This document shows positions 35,574-43,837 of a DNA stretch of 64,000 bases, piece after piece. The DNA comes from Pseudomonas chlororaphis (GTDB lineage Bacteria > Pseudomonadota > Gammaproteobacteria > Pseudomonadales > Pseudomonadaceae), in the NCBI RefSeq assembly GCF_000783395.1, contig NZ_JSFK01000029.1, forward strand, positions 1 through 64,000, written 5' to 3'. Position 1 is the first letter of the stretch, and every line of letters begins with the position of its first letter. The position numbers were made by a program, and so were the translations under genes. The notes beneath the pieces are model-generated. The model was not told where the DNA came from. It ran no database searches and worked only from the letters and a program-made list of their open reading frames with translations.

Positions 35574-37633
35574 AGGGGCGCTCCATCGGGCAGCGGTTCT
35601 TCGGCGTCGGCACTGGAGACGAATTCGACGCCGGGCAACAGCGCCAGACGCAAACCGCTCAAGGCGTGCAACAGGTTCAGACGGGTTTCATCGTCGCCGT
35701 GGCCATTAAGCGCGCGGCGAGTGCGATCCAGAGTCATCAGCAACGGCGCTGGCGCCGGCAAGCGTTCGCCAGCCTTGAGGCAAGCGCGGAAATACTCGCC
35801 GACCTCGCTGACCACTTGCTGCAACAGCGCGTTCGGCGCGCCGCTCACCCGTGGGGTATAGGCGAGCAAATCGAGTAGATTGAGGCCGACGCGCACCTCG
35901 CGCATGGCGATGCCGGTGTCCTGGCCGGTGAGAGCCAGACGCGGCAGGTGCTGCATCAGTCGATCGAGCAACTGCACGCCCAATTTGCGGTGTTCGGCAA
36001 GGTTGGCCGGTTCGGTCATGTCGACGATGTCTTTCCAACTGAAGCGGGTCAGGCGTTTCGCCGCCAGTTCGGCACCGAACGGGCGTGCAACCAGCGTCCA
36101 GATAAACGCGAACAACAGCCCTAACGGACCCGCCAGGTTGGAGTTCACGAAGGCAAAAAAGTCCGCGTCGTAAGCCCCCTGAATACTGATGAATGAGGAG
36201 GTGTTGACCAGCGTCAGCAGCATGCCGAGAAAGAACCGCGGCTGCACCGTCAGGGTGCCGACGCAGATGAACGGGATGGAAAACGCCAGCACCAGCATCG
36301 GGAAGTCATGCAGGTTGGGCAGAATCAAAAACAGATAAAGGCTGGCGAACAGCACCGACATGCCGGTCCAGAAAAAGAACCGGTAAATCTGCGGTGCCGG
36401 GTCGTCCATCGAAGCGAAGAAGCTACAGGCCACCGCGGCGAGAATCACCGCGCTGCCGCCGTCCGGCCAGCCGAGCAGAATCCACAGCACCGAGGCGGTG
36501 ATGATCGCCAGAACGGTCGAGGCCGCCGAGTAGAGCATCAGCCCACGATCAATGAACGGCGTCAGACGACCGAGGCGCCAGTGACGGTAGACCGCGCGCC
36601 AGCTGTCCTGGCGCTCGCAGAGAATCGCGTCCTGCAGACTGCGGCAGTCCTGCCATAAATCGATGAATTCGCCGAGGCGATAAATCGAGTTGGAGAACAG
36701 CAGTTGTTTGCGGTCTTGCAGTGCTTCGGCACTCGGTTGCAGGGCTTCGAGCTGATCTTTCAGCGCTTGCCAGCGGCCGAGCTCGGCGTCCTGATGAGCG
36801 AGCCATTCGCGGGTTGCGGCCAGCAGCGGTTCGAACTTTTCCACCAGTTCCGGCGTGCGTCGCTCGAGGGCGTAGAGCGAATCTTCCAGCGCATCGATCA
36901 CCGGTAATAGATGAATCATCCGCCCGCGCAGTTCTTTGGTGTTGCGCACGGTTTGCGGTAGTGCGCCTTCGTGGGGCAACTGGCCGATCATCAATTCGAG
37001 GCTGTTGAAGTTGGCAACCATGGCCATGCGCAGCGCAGTGACTTCTTCGGGCTGCACGTCGCGGCTGAGGAATTTCAGGCTGTAGGTGGTTGCGTCGGCG
37101 AACCACTTGCTCACAGCGTCGTTGAACACCGGCGCCAAGCGGCGCGGCCAGAACATTGCGCCGACCACGGCGGCAACAGCAATGCCGAGGAAAATTTCCT
37201 CAGTACGCGCCTCGGCCACGTCCCACACCGCCAGCGGGTTATCCACCACCGGCAAGGCAATCAGCGGCAGGGTGTAACCGGCGAGCATCAATGCATAGTT
37301 GTTGGCCGTGCGCAGTTGCAGGGACAGAAACAGCAAAATGCCCGTCCACAGCGCGATGACTACCACCAGCACATACGGGCTCTGGACGAACATCGGCACG
37401 AAAAAAACCGCCGCAGCGGCACCGAGAAAGGTACCGATGGCACGGTACAGCGCCTTGGAACTGGTCGGCCCGAGAAACGGACTGGAAACGATATACACCG
37501 TGGCCATCGCCCAATACGGACGCGGCATTTGCATGAGCAAGGCGATGTACAGCGCGATCATCGACGCTGCAAAAGTCCGCACTCCGTAGAACCAGTCACG
37601 GGCCGGCGGAATGCCAGAGAAAAAACCGTTCAA
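35570..37633 (-). CDS. FUSC-family inner-membrane transporter (AaeB-like)
   Basis: 687 aa. Two blocks of membrane helices (about 15-165 and 360-490), each with FUSC hallmarks, and a large cytoplasmic region between and after. TTG start overlapping the MarR TGA (TTGA). Exports aromatic acids or similar compounds in characterised relatives (AaeB). Together with DUF1656, HlyD and OMF it makes a complete pump. Substrate unknown. Confidence 0.9.
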   Translation of the reverse strand: MNGFFSGIPPARDWFYGVRTFAASMIALYIALLMQMPRPYWAMATVYIVSSPFLGPTSSKALYRAIGTFLGAAAAVFFVPMFVQSPYVLVVVIALWTGILLFLSLQLRTANNYALMLAGYTLPLIALPVVDNPLAVWDVAEARTEEIFLGIAVAAVVGAMFWPRRLAPVFNDAVSKWFADATTYSLKFLSRDVQPEEVTALRMAMVANFNSLELMIGQLPHEGALPQTVRNTKELRGRMIHLLPVIDALEDSLYALERRTPELVEKFEPLLAATREWLAHQDAELGRWQALKDQLEALQPSAEALQDRKQLLFSNSIYRLGEFIDLWQDCRSLQDAILCERQDSWRAVYRHWRLGRLTPFIDRGLMLYSAASTVLAIITASVLWILLGWPDGGSAVILAAVACSFFASMDDPAPQIYRFFFWTGMSVLFASLYLFLILPNLHDFPMLVLAFSIPFICVGTLTVQPRFFLGMLLTLVNTSSFISIQGAYDADFFAFVNSNLAGPLGLLFAFIWTLVARPFGAELAAKRLTRFSWKDIVDMTEPANLAEHRKLGVQLLDRLMQHLPRLALTGQDTGIAMREVRVGLNLLDLLAYTPRVSGAPNALLQQVVSEVGEYFRACLKAGERLPAPAPLLMTLDRTRRALNGHGDDETRLNLLHALSGLRLALLPGVEFVSSADAEEPLPDGAPL

Positions 37634-38097
37634 GAATTAACCACCCATGGCGGGTTGGCCGCCTCAAAAGCTCTGAGTACCCGAAGCGTAGCTTCCAGAT
37701 CGCTTTGCTCGATGCCTTCGAGCACCTCGTGACGCAAGCGCACCAGTTCGATCTCCACCGCCTGCACCAGTTCACGCCCGGTATCGGTCAGGCTAAGGCA
37801 TTTGGCGCGGCGATCCTGGGCATCTTCGGTGCGGCAGACGTAGCCGGAATGACACAGCTGATCGAGCAGACGCACCAGCGACGGACTCTCCATTCCGGCC
37901 GCCTGCGCCACCTGTACCTGGCGCACGCCCTCGCCCAAGCGGCCGATCATCAACAGCGGCACGGCGCAGGCTTCGGAGATTCCATAGTTGACCAGCGTGG
38001 TCTGGCAGATCTTCCGCCAATGCCTGGCGGCCACCACCATGGCACTGCTGATGTTCATCTGGAGAGCGTCGAGATCGTTCGGCACGGGGAAATGCAC
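37630..38097 (-). CDS. MarR-family repressor of the efflux operon
   Basis: 155 aa. Winged helix of MarR type: VRQVQVAQAAGMESPSLVRLLDQLCHSGYVCRTED with the wing DRRAKCLSLTDTG. The apparent start is GTG 38097, with no Shine-Dalgarno visible; ATG 38058 (residue 14) is an alternative. First gene of the pump operon. A palindrome lies 3 bases upstream of the GTG, so it is likely autorepressed and derepressed by an aromatic ligand. Confidence 0.9.
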   Translation of the reverse strand: MHFPVPNDLDALQMNISSAMVVAARHWRKICQTTLVNYGISEACAVPLLMIGRLGEGVRQVQVAQAAGMESPSLVRLLDQLCHSGYVCRTEDAQDRRAKCLSLTDTGRELVQAVEIELVRLRHEVLEGIEQSDLEATLRVLRAFEAANPPWVVNS

Positions 38098-38100
38098 ACT

Positions 38101-38114
38101 GTTAGTTTGCTAAC
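38101..38114. promoter_or_regulatory. Candidate MarR operator
   Basis: GTTAGTTTGCTAAC: perfect 5-bp inverted repeat GTTAG/CTAAC with a 4-base spacer, in an AT-rich stretch right before the marR start. It resembles MarR-family half-sites. Binding is inferred. Confidence 0.6.
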
Positions 38115-38175
38115 TATCAATATCGCATTGGAGGGGAATTTCAGTCAAGTTTTGAAACAAATTGCCTGTTCAGGG

Positions 38176-39657
38176 TTAGCCTACCGAATCGAAATCACCC
38201 GCTATCTGCTCAATGAAATCGAAAACCTCCTCCGGCACGCTGAACTGGAACTGCTTACGTCGATGCTTTGAAACTTTGTCACCGTTGTCCAGACACATCA
38301 TTACCAGTTTCGAGAGGTCGCTCCCCCGTACGTCAAAACGCCCATTCACCTCTTTGATGACGTAGTCGTATTTTTCAAGAAACTCGGTCTCCTCGCGCAG
38401 CTCCACTTCCAATGCTCGCAAGGCCATCTGCAAGGTAAATTCTGCACATTGAGTCCCGTCCCAGAATCGATAGATTGAGTCGTGCCCAATAAAATCGAAA
38501 GCCATCTGATCAGCGTCCAGCCAAGTGACATTCCAGAACTCTCTTGCGGGTTTCGAGAACTCCTTTAACGCTTCGAGATAGCCAGACTCTTCGTGTTTCA
38601 TCGCTACGGAAACCGGTAACAACAAACCATTTTTTAGAGCGCCAGAGTGGCAAAGCGTCTGGTGAATCAGGAAACGTGAAAGTCGACCATTGCCATCCAT
38701 GAACGGGTGAAGAAAGACAAACCCGAAAGCCACAACCGCTGCAGCTGTCAACGGATCAACCTGCTTGGCTGAGTGATTGGCAAAACTCATCAACTCGTCC
38801 ATCAACTCCCTGCACAATTGCGGTGGAGGCGGGACATAGCTGACGCCAGCTGCGCCTCTCAAGCCGTTGTGTAAATGGTTCTGTTCATGACGGAAAAGCA
38901 CAGCTTTATCGAAAGGATTGGAAACCGTACTGTTCTGCAACTCGACCAAATAGTCTTCGCTCAACTCTGTTCGCTCATGGGCTTGGCGGAGAAGCCGAAC
39001 AAAACGTCGCGACTTTTCTTCGTTGGGCTCTTCTTTCTCAATGGCGAAAGAATCGCGGGTCTCATGCAGATAGGCCCAATTGATTGCCCGATCCATCATT
39101 TCCGGCGGCAACGTCGCCATAAAAGCCTGGGCTCGACCAAGGATGTCCAGATCAAGCAGCGCCTGCAGCTCCGTCGTACGCTCGACTGTGGCGCAGTAAC
39201 GCATTGACCCCAACCCGTTAAAATCTACCCGCCAACGACTATTTCGAATTGCAGGCCCGGTGACATAACGCTTGGGATCAAACAAAGCGACAACGTTGCC
39301 CCGAACCGGTACGGAATATTCCAGCTGTTTGCCCGTGAAACTTTCCCAAAGAAAACAGGCCTTGCGGATAAATACCCCGTTAGGTGATCGGCTCAACTCA
39401 CCTAGCAACTCGTCCGCTTCAACGGTTTCAAGCGCCTGAGCAAGAATGCACAGGTTTATTCCCTCATGCTTCAGAGCAAACAAGATGTGCTCAAGTGTCG
39501 AACCCTGTGCCGGCGCGACGCCGTTTGGAACCGCTAGACACTCACCGATCAAGGTAATCCGGGTAACCGGTTTGATCATCGCAATGCGCTTGGGGGCAAA
39601 TGCATTAAGCTTCAGCGCATCACGCAGGTGGGCATATCCAACAGTTGGCATCGTCAT
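38176..39657 (-). CDS. Fic-family AMP/phospho-transferase protein
   Basis: 493 aa. Fic catalytic motif HPFMDGNGR intact at residues 317-325. N-terminal Fic_N-like part with ETRDSFAIEKEEP at 199-211: the S-x-x-x-E inhibitory helix position is present (Ser203-Glu207), but the usual Gly/Asn after Glu is Lys208. The C-terminal tail (about 400-490) may be DNA- or partner-binding. The family usually transfers AMP onto a target hydroxyl. Codon use and base content are more AT-rich than the neighbours, suggesting transfer. No separate antitoxin gene is obvious. Confidence 0.88.
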   Translation of the reverse strand: MTMPTVGYAHLRDALKLNAFAPKRIAMIKPVTRITLIGECLAVPNGVAPAQGSTLEHILFALKHEGINLCILAQALETVEADELLGELSRSPNGVFIRKACFLWESFTGKQLEYSVPVRGNVVALFDPKRYVTGPAIRNSRWRVDFNGLGSMRYCATVERTTELQALLDLDILGRAQAFMATLPPEMMDRAINWAYLHETRDSFAIEKEEPNEEKSRRFVRLLRQAHERTELSEDYLVELQNSTVSNPFDKAVLFRHEQNHLHNGLRGAAGVSYVPPPPQLCRELMDELMSFANHSAKQVDPLTAAAVVAFGFVFLHPFMDGNGRLSRFLIHQTLCHSGALKNGLLLPVSVAMKHEESGYLEALKEFSKPAREFWNVTWLDADQMAFDFIGHDSIYRFWDGTQCAEFTLQMALRALEVELREETEFLEKYDYVIKEVNGRFDVRGSDLSKLVMMCLDNGDKVSKHRRKQFQFSVPEEVFDFIEQIAGDFDSVG

Positions 39658-39696
39658 CGTCCCCAGAAAAATTTCACTGCGACGATTAAAGCCCAG

Positions 39697-39757
39697 TTTT
39701 TTTTACATCACGCATGTTTTTTTTACATTTCAGCCTTTTCCTACAATTTTTTTTACA
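39697..39757. repeat. Three phased T8ACA repeats upstream of fic
   Basis: TTTTTTTTACA occurs at 39697-39707, 39717-39727 and 39747-39757, start-to-start spacing exactly 20 and 30 bases. On the fic strand it reads TGTAAAAAAAA three times, 40-100 bases before the ATG. Phased A-tracts can bend DNA or carry repressor half-sites. Confidence 0.85.
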
Positions 39758-39998
39758 CACTTCTGCCCTTTCGCAACAACACATCCAACTGATCCACCAC
39801 CTCCGCCCAGTCGGCGTCATCCCGAATCTCGTCACGCAAAAAATCCGCTTGGCTCTTCGTCCAGAAAAACGCATCAGCCAAATGCAGGTCGGGTTTGAGC
39901 GGGGAATGGGTAGCAATGAATTGGTCAATGCTGGTCGGGTCGTTGTCCAGGCCGAGTTGTTTGAACAGGGATGGGAGAGTGTGGGTTGGTTGCTCCAT
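39753..39998 (-). CDS. DUF2789-family small protein
   Basis: 81 aa, family length. The sequence HTLPSLFKQLGLDNDPTSIDQFIATHSPL and PDLHLADAFFWTKSQADFLRDEIRDDADWAEVVDQLDVLLRKG matches the DUF2789 profile (uncharacterised; helical; common in Pseudomonas). Its 3' end touches the T-rich repeats upstream of fic. Independent of fic in composition, so probably native. Confidence 0.85.
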   Translation of the reverse strand: MEQPTHTLPSLFKQLGLDNDPTSIDQFIATHSPLKPDLHLADAFFWTKSQADFLRDEIRDDADWAEVVDQLDVLLRKGRSV

Positions 39999-40036
39999 TG
40001 CTGAGTTCCTTCAAAAATGGGGGGTTTGGAAGATTA

Positions 40037-40090
40037 TTCGCGAGCAGGCTCGCTCCCACAGGGAAATGCGATCAACCTGCTCGCGAAGGC
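40037..40090. repeat. REP element, family B (short)
   Basis: TTCGCGAGCAGGCTCGCTCCCACA followed by an inverted partial CCTGCTCGCGAAGG. Same unit as 13287-13376. Between the DUF2789 promoter side and the YbaK-like 3' end. Confidence 0.8.
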
Positions 40091-40112
40091 GTCAGTGCCA
40101 GCGCCACAAAAC

Positions 40113-40574
40113 CTAATCACTCAACTCCCGCACCTCGGCATGCGGCACCATTTTCAGAAACTCCGGCATGCTCATGTGCAGCAGATAGTTGTGGTTGCCC
40201 GCCTCCAGATAAATATCCTTCTGCCGCGTCAGCAACGGGTCGATGACCATGTCCAGGCCATAAGAGCCACCCAGCGGCGGCACCGCGCCGCGCTCGCAGT
40301 CGTCGAAGATGTGCGCCAGATTGCTTTCGCGGGTCAGTTGCCATTCGCCGCTGTTGCGCACTTTGCTCAAATCCAGGTGACGGCTGGCCGGTAGCACGGC
40401 CATCAGGTAATGCCCGTGGTGGTCGTCGAGGATGATCGATTTGGCCACGCGCTCGGCGGGCACCCCGGCGACTCGTGCGGTTTCCAGGCTGCTGGACGAG
40501 TGTCGGTGGGCGACGATGTCGTACTCGCAGTGCGCCCGGTTCAGGCTGCTCTGCACCTTTCTTGCCATACGCAT
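40113..40574 (-). CDS. YbaK/aminoacyl-tRNA deacylase-like protein
   Basis: 153 aa. Start ATG 40574 with GAGG 8 bases upstream; the longer frame adds an unlikely N-terminus. YbaK/ProX fold: ETARVAGVPAERVAKSIILDD (conserved Lys), VPPLGGSYGLDMVID (GxxP loop reversed pattern) and GNHNYLLHMSM. Family hydrolyses mischarged tRNA (for example Cys/Ala-tRNA(Pro)). Specificity cannot be read from sequence. Diverges from the NfeD-slipin pair. Confidence 0.85.
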   Translation of the reverse strand: MRMARKVQSSLNRAHCEYDIVAHRHSSSSLETARVAGVPAERVAKSIILDDHHGHYLMAVLPASRHLDLSKVRNSGEWQLTRESNLAHIFDDCERGAVPPLGGSYGLDMVIDPLLTRQKDIYLEAGNHNYLLHMSMPEFLKMVPHAEVRELSD

Positions 40575-40727
40575 GATGCACCTCGGTGTTGCGCTGAACG
40601 GTGATTGCCGTGTCTTTGAGTCTAGTTCGGCGGGTGTCTGGCGCAGGGAAATCCGCTCACCGGACATATCTGCACATTGATCAAAATTCATGCAGGACAA
40701 CCCTCAACTAGACTGAAAGAACCAGCC

Positions 40728-41279
40728 ATGACGCTCACGGAGAGTCACGTGAACAGCCGATGTTGTGCGCTTGCCTTGCTCCTGCTGATCAGCGGCTCAG
40801 CCCTCGCCGCTGACACCCCGTTGCCGCCGATGAGTCCGGCCGGTTTGTGGCTGATTACCTTGGGCATCGTCTTTCTGATCGCCGAAGCGGCGCTGCCCAA
40901 TTACGGCGTTATCGGTCTGGGCGGCATCATCATGTTCGTCATCGGGGCGCTGATTTTGAGCAACGCCGAGTTGCCAGTACCAATGATGATCGGCCTCGGC
41001 CTGATCAGCGCGCTGCTGTTGATCGCGCTGCTGATCCGCGCCCTGAAAACCCGCCCGCGCCACGCCGTCAGTGGCGACGCCGGCCTGCTCGGCAGCGTGA
41101 CTGCGATCACCACGGTGCAACCGGGCGATGCCCGCAACGGCTGGGTGCAACTGCAAGGTGAGCGCTGGCAAGTGCTCAGCGCGACACCGCTGCACACCGG
41201 GCAATCGGTGCGCGTGGTGGCTCGCAAGGGATTGTTGCTGCAAGTGGCCGCGACTGACGCGGCGCCACTCGGAGAGTGA
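40728..41279 (+). CDS. NfeD-family membrane protein
   Basis: 183 aa. Signal/first helix (CALALLLLISGSALAADT), three hydrophobic segments, and a C-terminal OB-fold (GLLGSVTAITTVQPGDARNGWVQLQGERWQVLSATPLHTGQSVRVV). Short-form NfeD that pairs with SPFH proteins in bacteria. Ends 2 bases before the slipin start, forming an operon with it. Membrane organisation role inferred. Confidence 0.88.
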   Translation: MTLTESHVNSRCCALALLLLISGSALAADTPLPPMSPAGLWLITLGIVFLIAEAALPNYGVIGLGGIIMFVIGALILSNAELPVPMMIGLGLISALLLIALLIRALKTRPRHAVSGDAGLLGSVTAITTVQPGDARNGWVQLQGERWQVLSATPLHTGQSVRVVARKGLLLQVAATDAAPLGE

Positions 41280-41281
41280 TC

Positions 41282-42040
41282 ATGGGTCTGCAAATCGGTT
41301 TTGTTGCGCTGCTGTTACTGGTCATAGCCCTCGCCGGCTCGACGTTTCGCATCCTGCGCGAATACGAACGCGGCGTGGTGTTCCAGCTCGGCCGCTTTTG
41401 GCAGGTCAAAGGCCCAGGCCTGATCCTGCTGATCCCGGTGGTCCAGCAAATGGTCCGGGTCGACCTGCGCACCGTGGTGCTCGACGTGCCGCCGCAGGAC
41501 GTGATCACCCGCGACAACGTCTCGGTCAAGGTCAACGCCGTGCTGTATTTCCGCGTGCTCGATCCGCAGAAGGCGATTATTCAGGTTGAGGATTATCTTT
41601 CTGCCACCAGCCAACTGGCGCAAACCACCCTGCGTGCGGTGCTCGGCAAGCACGAACTGGATGAACTGCTGGCCGAGCGCGAGCAGTTGAACACCGACAT
41701 TCAGCAGGTGCTCGACGCGCAGACCGACGCCTGGGGCATCAAGGTCGCCAACGTCGAGATCAAGCATGTCGACCTCAACGAATCGATGGTCCGCGCCATC
41801 GCCAAACAGGCCGAAGCCGAGCGCGAGCGGCGGGCCAAGGTGATTCACGCCGAAGGCGAACTGCAGGCCTCGGAAAAACTCATGCAGGCAGCGGAAATGC
41901 TCGGTCGCCAGCCTGGCGCAATGCAGTTGCGCTATATGCAGACCTTGAGTTCGATTGCCGGGGACAAGAGTTCGACGATTGTCTTTCCGTTGCCGATCGA
42001 ATTGCTCAAGGGCATGGCGGACTTGTCCGGCAAGTCATGA
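41282..42040 (+). CDS. Slipin/SPFH-domain protein
   Basis: 252 aa. N-terminal membrane segment (GFVALLLLVIALAGSTF) followed by the SPFH domain (REYERGVVFQLGRFWQVKGPGLILLIPVVQQMVRVDLRTVVLDVPPQDVITRDNVSV as continuous family blocks) and a coiled coil (EAERERRAKVIHAEGE). Stomatin-like scaffold, works with NfeD. GGAGAG upstream of ATG 41282. Followed by a REP hairpin. Confidence 0.92.
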   Translation: MGLQIGFVALLLLVIALAGSTFRILREYERGVVFQLGRFWQVKGPGLILLIPVVQQMVRVDLRTVVLDVPPQDVITRDNVSVKVNAVLYFRVLDPQKAIIQVEDYLSATSQLAQTTLRAVLGKHELDELLAEREQLNTDIQQVLDAQTDAWGIKVANVEIKHVDLNESMVRAIAKQAEAERERRAKVIHAEGELQASEKLMQAAEMLGRQPGAMQLRYMQTLSSIAGDKSSTIVFPLPIELLKGMADLSGKS

Positions 42041-42045
42041 AGAGC

Positions 42046-42121
42046 AAAAGATCGCAGCCTGCGGCAGCTCCTACAGGAGATCACATTTCAATGTAGGAGC
42101 TGCCGAAGGCTGCGATCTTTT
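42046..42121. repeat. REP hairpin, family C, used as coding sequence
   Basis: AAAAGATCGCAGCCTGCGG and CCGAAGGCTGCGATCTTTTG inverted units. The minus-strand half forms the last ~13 codons of the sulfotransferase gene. Same unit as 8371-8441. Confidence 0.85.
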
Positions 42122-43064
42122 GAATGCCGCGCAATTCTTCCAGGGCTTCAAATGGTGCTAGCGCAAAAGTGCGCACACGTTCCTGCAACAGCGCCGAAGC
42201 CTCGCGGCGCTTGTCTTCACCATCGGCAACAAACACTTGCGAAGGCTGTTTCGCATGCTGCGCGGCAGCGGCAAACACCTGCTGAGTCTGCACATCATTC
42301 AATCGAAAGAATCGCGCCAAACGCCCTTCCATCGCATCAGGCAACTCACTGTAATTCACCGCCAAACCGCCGGAATCACGGCAATGCAGCCACCCCGCCT
42401 CAAGCAAGCGCCCCAAACGCCGCGCGATAAAATCTTCACGCCCCTCAAACGGCAAACCATCCTCCAATACGCAATCACCGAGCATCCCCGGCACCATGTG
42501 CATCCCCGGCCGGCGCAGATGAGAAACCGCAATTTCCAAAGGGTCGCGATAGAGGAACAGCCATGGCGTATCGGGGAAGCATTCCTGCAGCAGCGGCCAC
42601 TCACCGATATTCCAGGCGTCGAGTTTGATCACCATCCGTTGCTCGATGCCGCGACGGCGCTGCCCGTACGCAGAGAGCAATCCGCGAATGGCAGCACGCC
42701 GTTCGCTTTCAGGTAAATCACTGCGTAATAGTGCATCCAGCGGCGGCGGCTCAGACACGACGATGTGGTCATCGAGCCGCGCGAGCATCTGGCTGATCAA
42801 TGTCGAACCACAGCGCGAGGCGTGCAGAATGAATGCACTCGGCGCGAGCCCGGGGCTTTGCGCCTGCCAATCGCTCAGTGCCGACAGCGGTGTCTGCCGT
42901 CGAAAGGCCTGATTGAACGGAAGCCTTAACGCTTCATCCACCGCTTCGCGGAAAAACGGCTGATGCAACGGCGTGTCACCGAACCAGCACCAATCCACCT
43001 GCCACTGACCATGCACCGGCCAGGCACGAATCGGTAACCAGCCGTCAAAGCTCAAACACTCCAT
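42081..43064 (-). CDS. Sulfotransferase (second copy), 3' end in a REP
   Basis: 327 aa. 5'-phosphosulfate-binding loop HASRCGSTLISQML at about 80-93 and a 3'-phosphate motif YRDPLEIAVSHLRRP near 175. Would move sulfate from PAPS to a hydroxyl or amine. The last residues KIAAFGSSYIEM are translated from the REP element, so the C-terminus is not a conserved part. Start ATG 43064 lies within the 3' end of the hydroxylase gene (13-base overlap), suggesting coupling. Last gene of the unit starting at the giant protein. Confidence 0.82.
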   Translation of the reverse strand: MECLSFDGWLPIRAWPVHGQWQVDWCWFGDTPLHQPFFREAVDEALRLPFNQAFRRQTPLSALSDWQAQSPGLAPSAFILHASRCGSTLISQMLARLDDHIVVSEPPPLDALLRSDLPESERRAAIRGLLSAYGQRRRGIEQRMVIKLDAWNIGEWPLLQECFPDTPWLFLYRDPLEIAVSHLRRPGMHMVPGMLGDCVLEDGLPFEGREDFIARRLGRLLEAGWLHCRDSGGLAVNYSELPDAMEGRLARFFRLNDVQTQQVFAAAAQHAKQPSQVFVADGEDKRREASALLQERVRTFALAPFEALEELRGIQKIAAFGSSYIEM

Positions 43065-43837
43065 TGTTCGTTCCACTGTCGCCGCCCGTTGCGCATTGCC
43101 GCACGCAATTGCTCGCCGGAAAACACCAAGCCACGTTCAGCGGCAAGTGCCAGCGTCCGGCTGATGAACGCTTGCGGATCGTGCAACGTCTGCAAGGCTT
43201 GCGACAGCGCCGCATCTTCCGCGACCAGCGTCTGAAAGCGTTGCAACGCGGTCTCAGCCAAATCCGGCGCAGGCGTGCTCGGCAAGCCTTCGGCGATCAT
43301 CTGCTCAAGCCAGGCACCTGGCCGGCAGTCGATGACCAGATGAACCCTCGCCGAGGTATCGCGGTTATCCACGCGGTGCGGGCGAGCCAGATCGAGAAAC
43401 CAGCATTCGCCTGCCTGCATGGGCATGCGATGGCCGTCGAGCCAGAAATCGACATGCGGCGGGCTGAGCAACGGAACGTGCAGGCGCAAATCGGCCTGCG
43501 GGCCCTCCAGATCGTAATCGCGGTGCTCATGGATCTGCCCGCCCGGCCCCAGGCGCAGCAATCGCGCACTGACGATGTCCAGTGAGAGATTTTGCAGCCC
43601 TAGCCGCCAGCGCTGATCCTGAAGCCAAGGGCCGCGCCGCACCGGCTCACCGCGCCCGGGAGACAGCTCGGTCAGCGCATCGACGGCCGAAATAAGCGCC
43701 ACACCGCTCCAGTCGCCGGAAAAATAATTCGCATTGAAATGGCTGCGCCAGGCGCCGTCGGCAATCGCTGCCAGCGCCTGCAACAGCAAGGGCAAATCCA
43801 CGGTCACCGGCAATCGCGAATACGCCGGGCGGCTCAT
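43052..43837 (-). CDS. Aspartyl/asparaginyl beta-hydroxylase-like protein
   Basis: 261 aa. Double-stranded beta-helix of the Asp/Asn hydroxylase family. Candidate Fe-binding His residues are His105 (HEHRDYD) and His154 (ARPHRVDN), with Arg164 (SARVHLVID) for 2-oxoglutarate. The human enzyme uses two His in the same spacing range. Hydroxylates Asp/Asn in proteins in characterised members; some bacterial relatives act on free amino acids or peptides. Overlaps cysC by 4 bases (ATGA) and the next sulfotransferase by 13. Confidence 0.8.
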   Translation of the reverse strand: MSRPAYSRLPVTVDLPLLLQALAAIADGAWRSHFNANYFSGDWSGVALISAVDALTELSPGRGEPVRRGPWLQDQRWRLGLQNLSLDIVSARLLRLGPGGQIHEHRDYDLEGPQADLRLHVPLLSPPHVDFWLDGHRMPMQAGECWFLDLARPHRVDNRDTSARVHLVIDCRPGAWLEQMIAEGLPSTPAPDLAETALQRFQTLVAEDAALSQALQTLHDPQAFISRTLALAAERGLVFSGEQLRAAMRNGRRQWNEQWSV

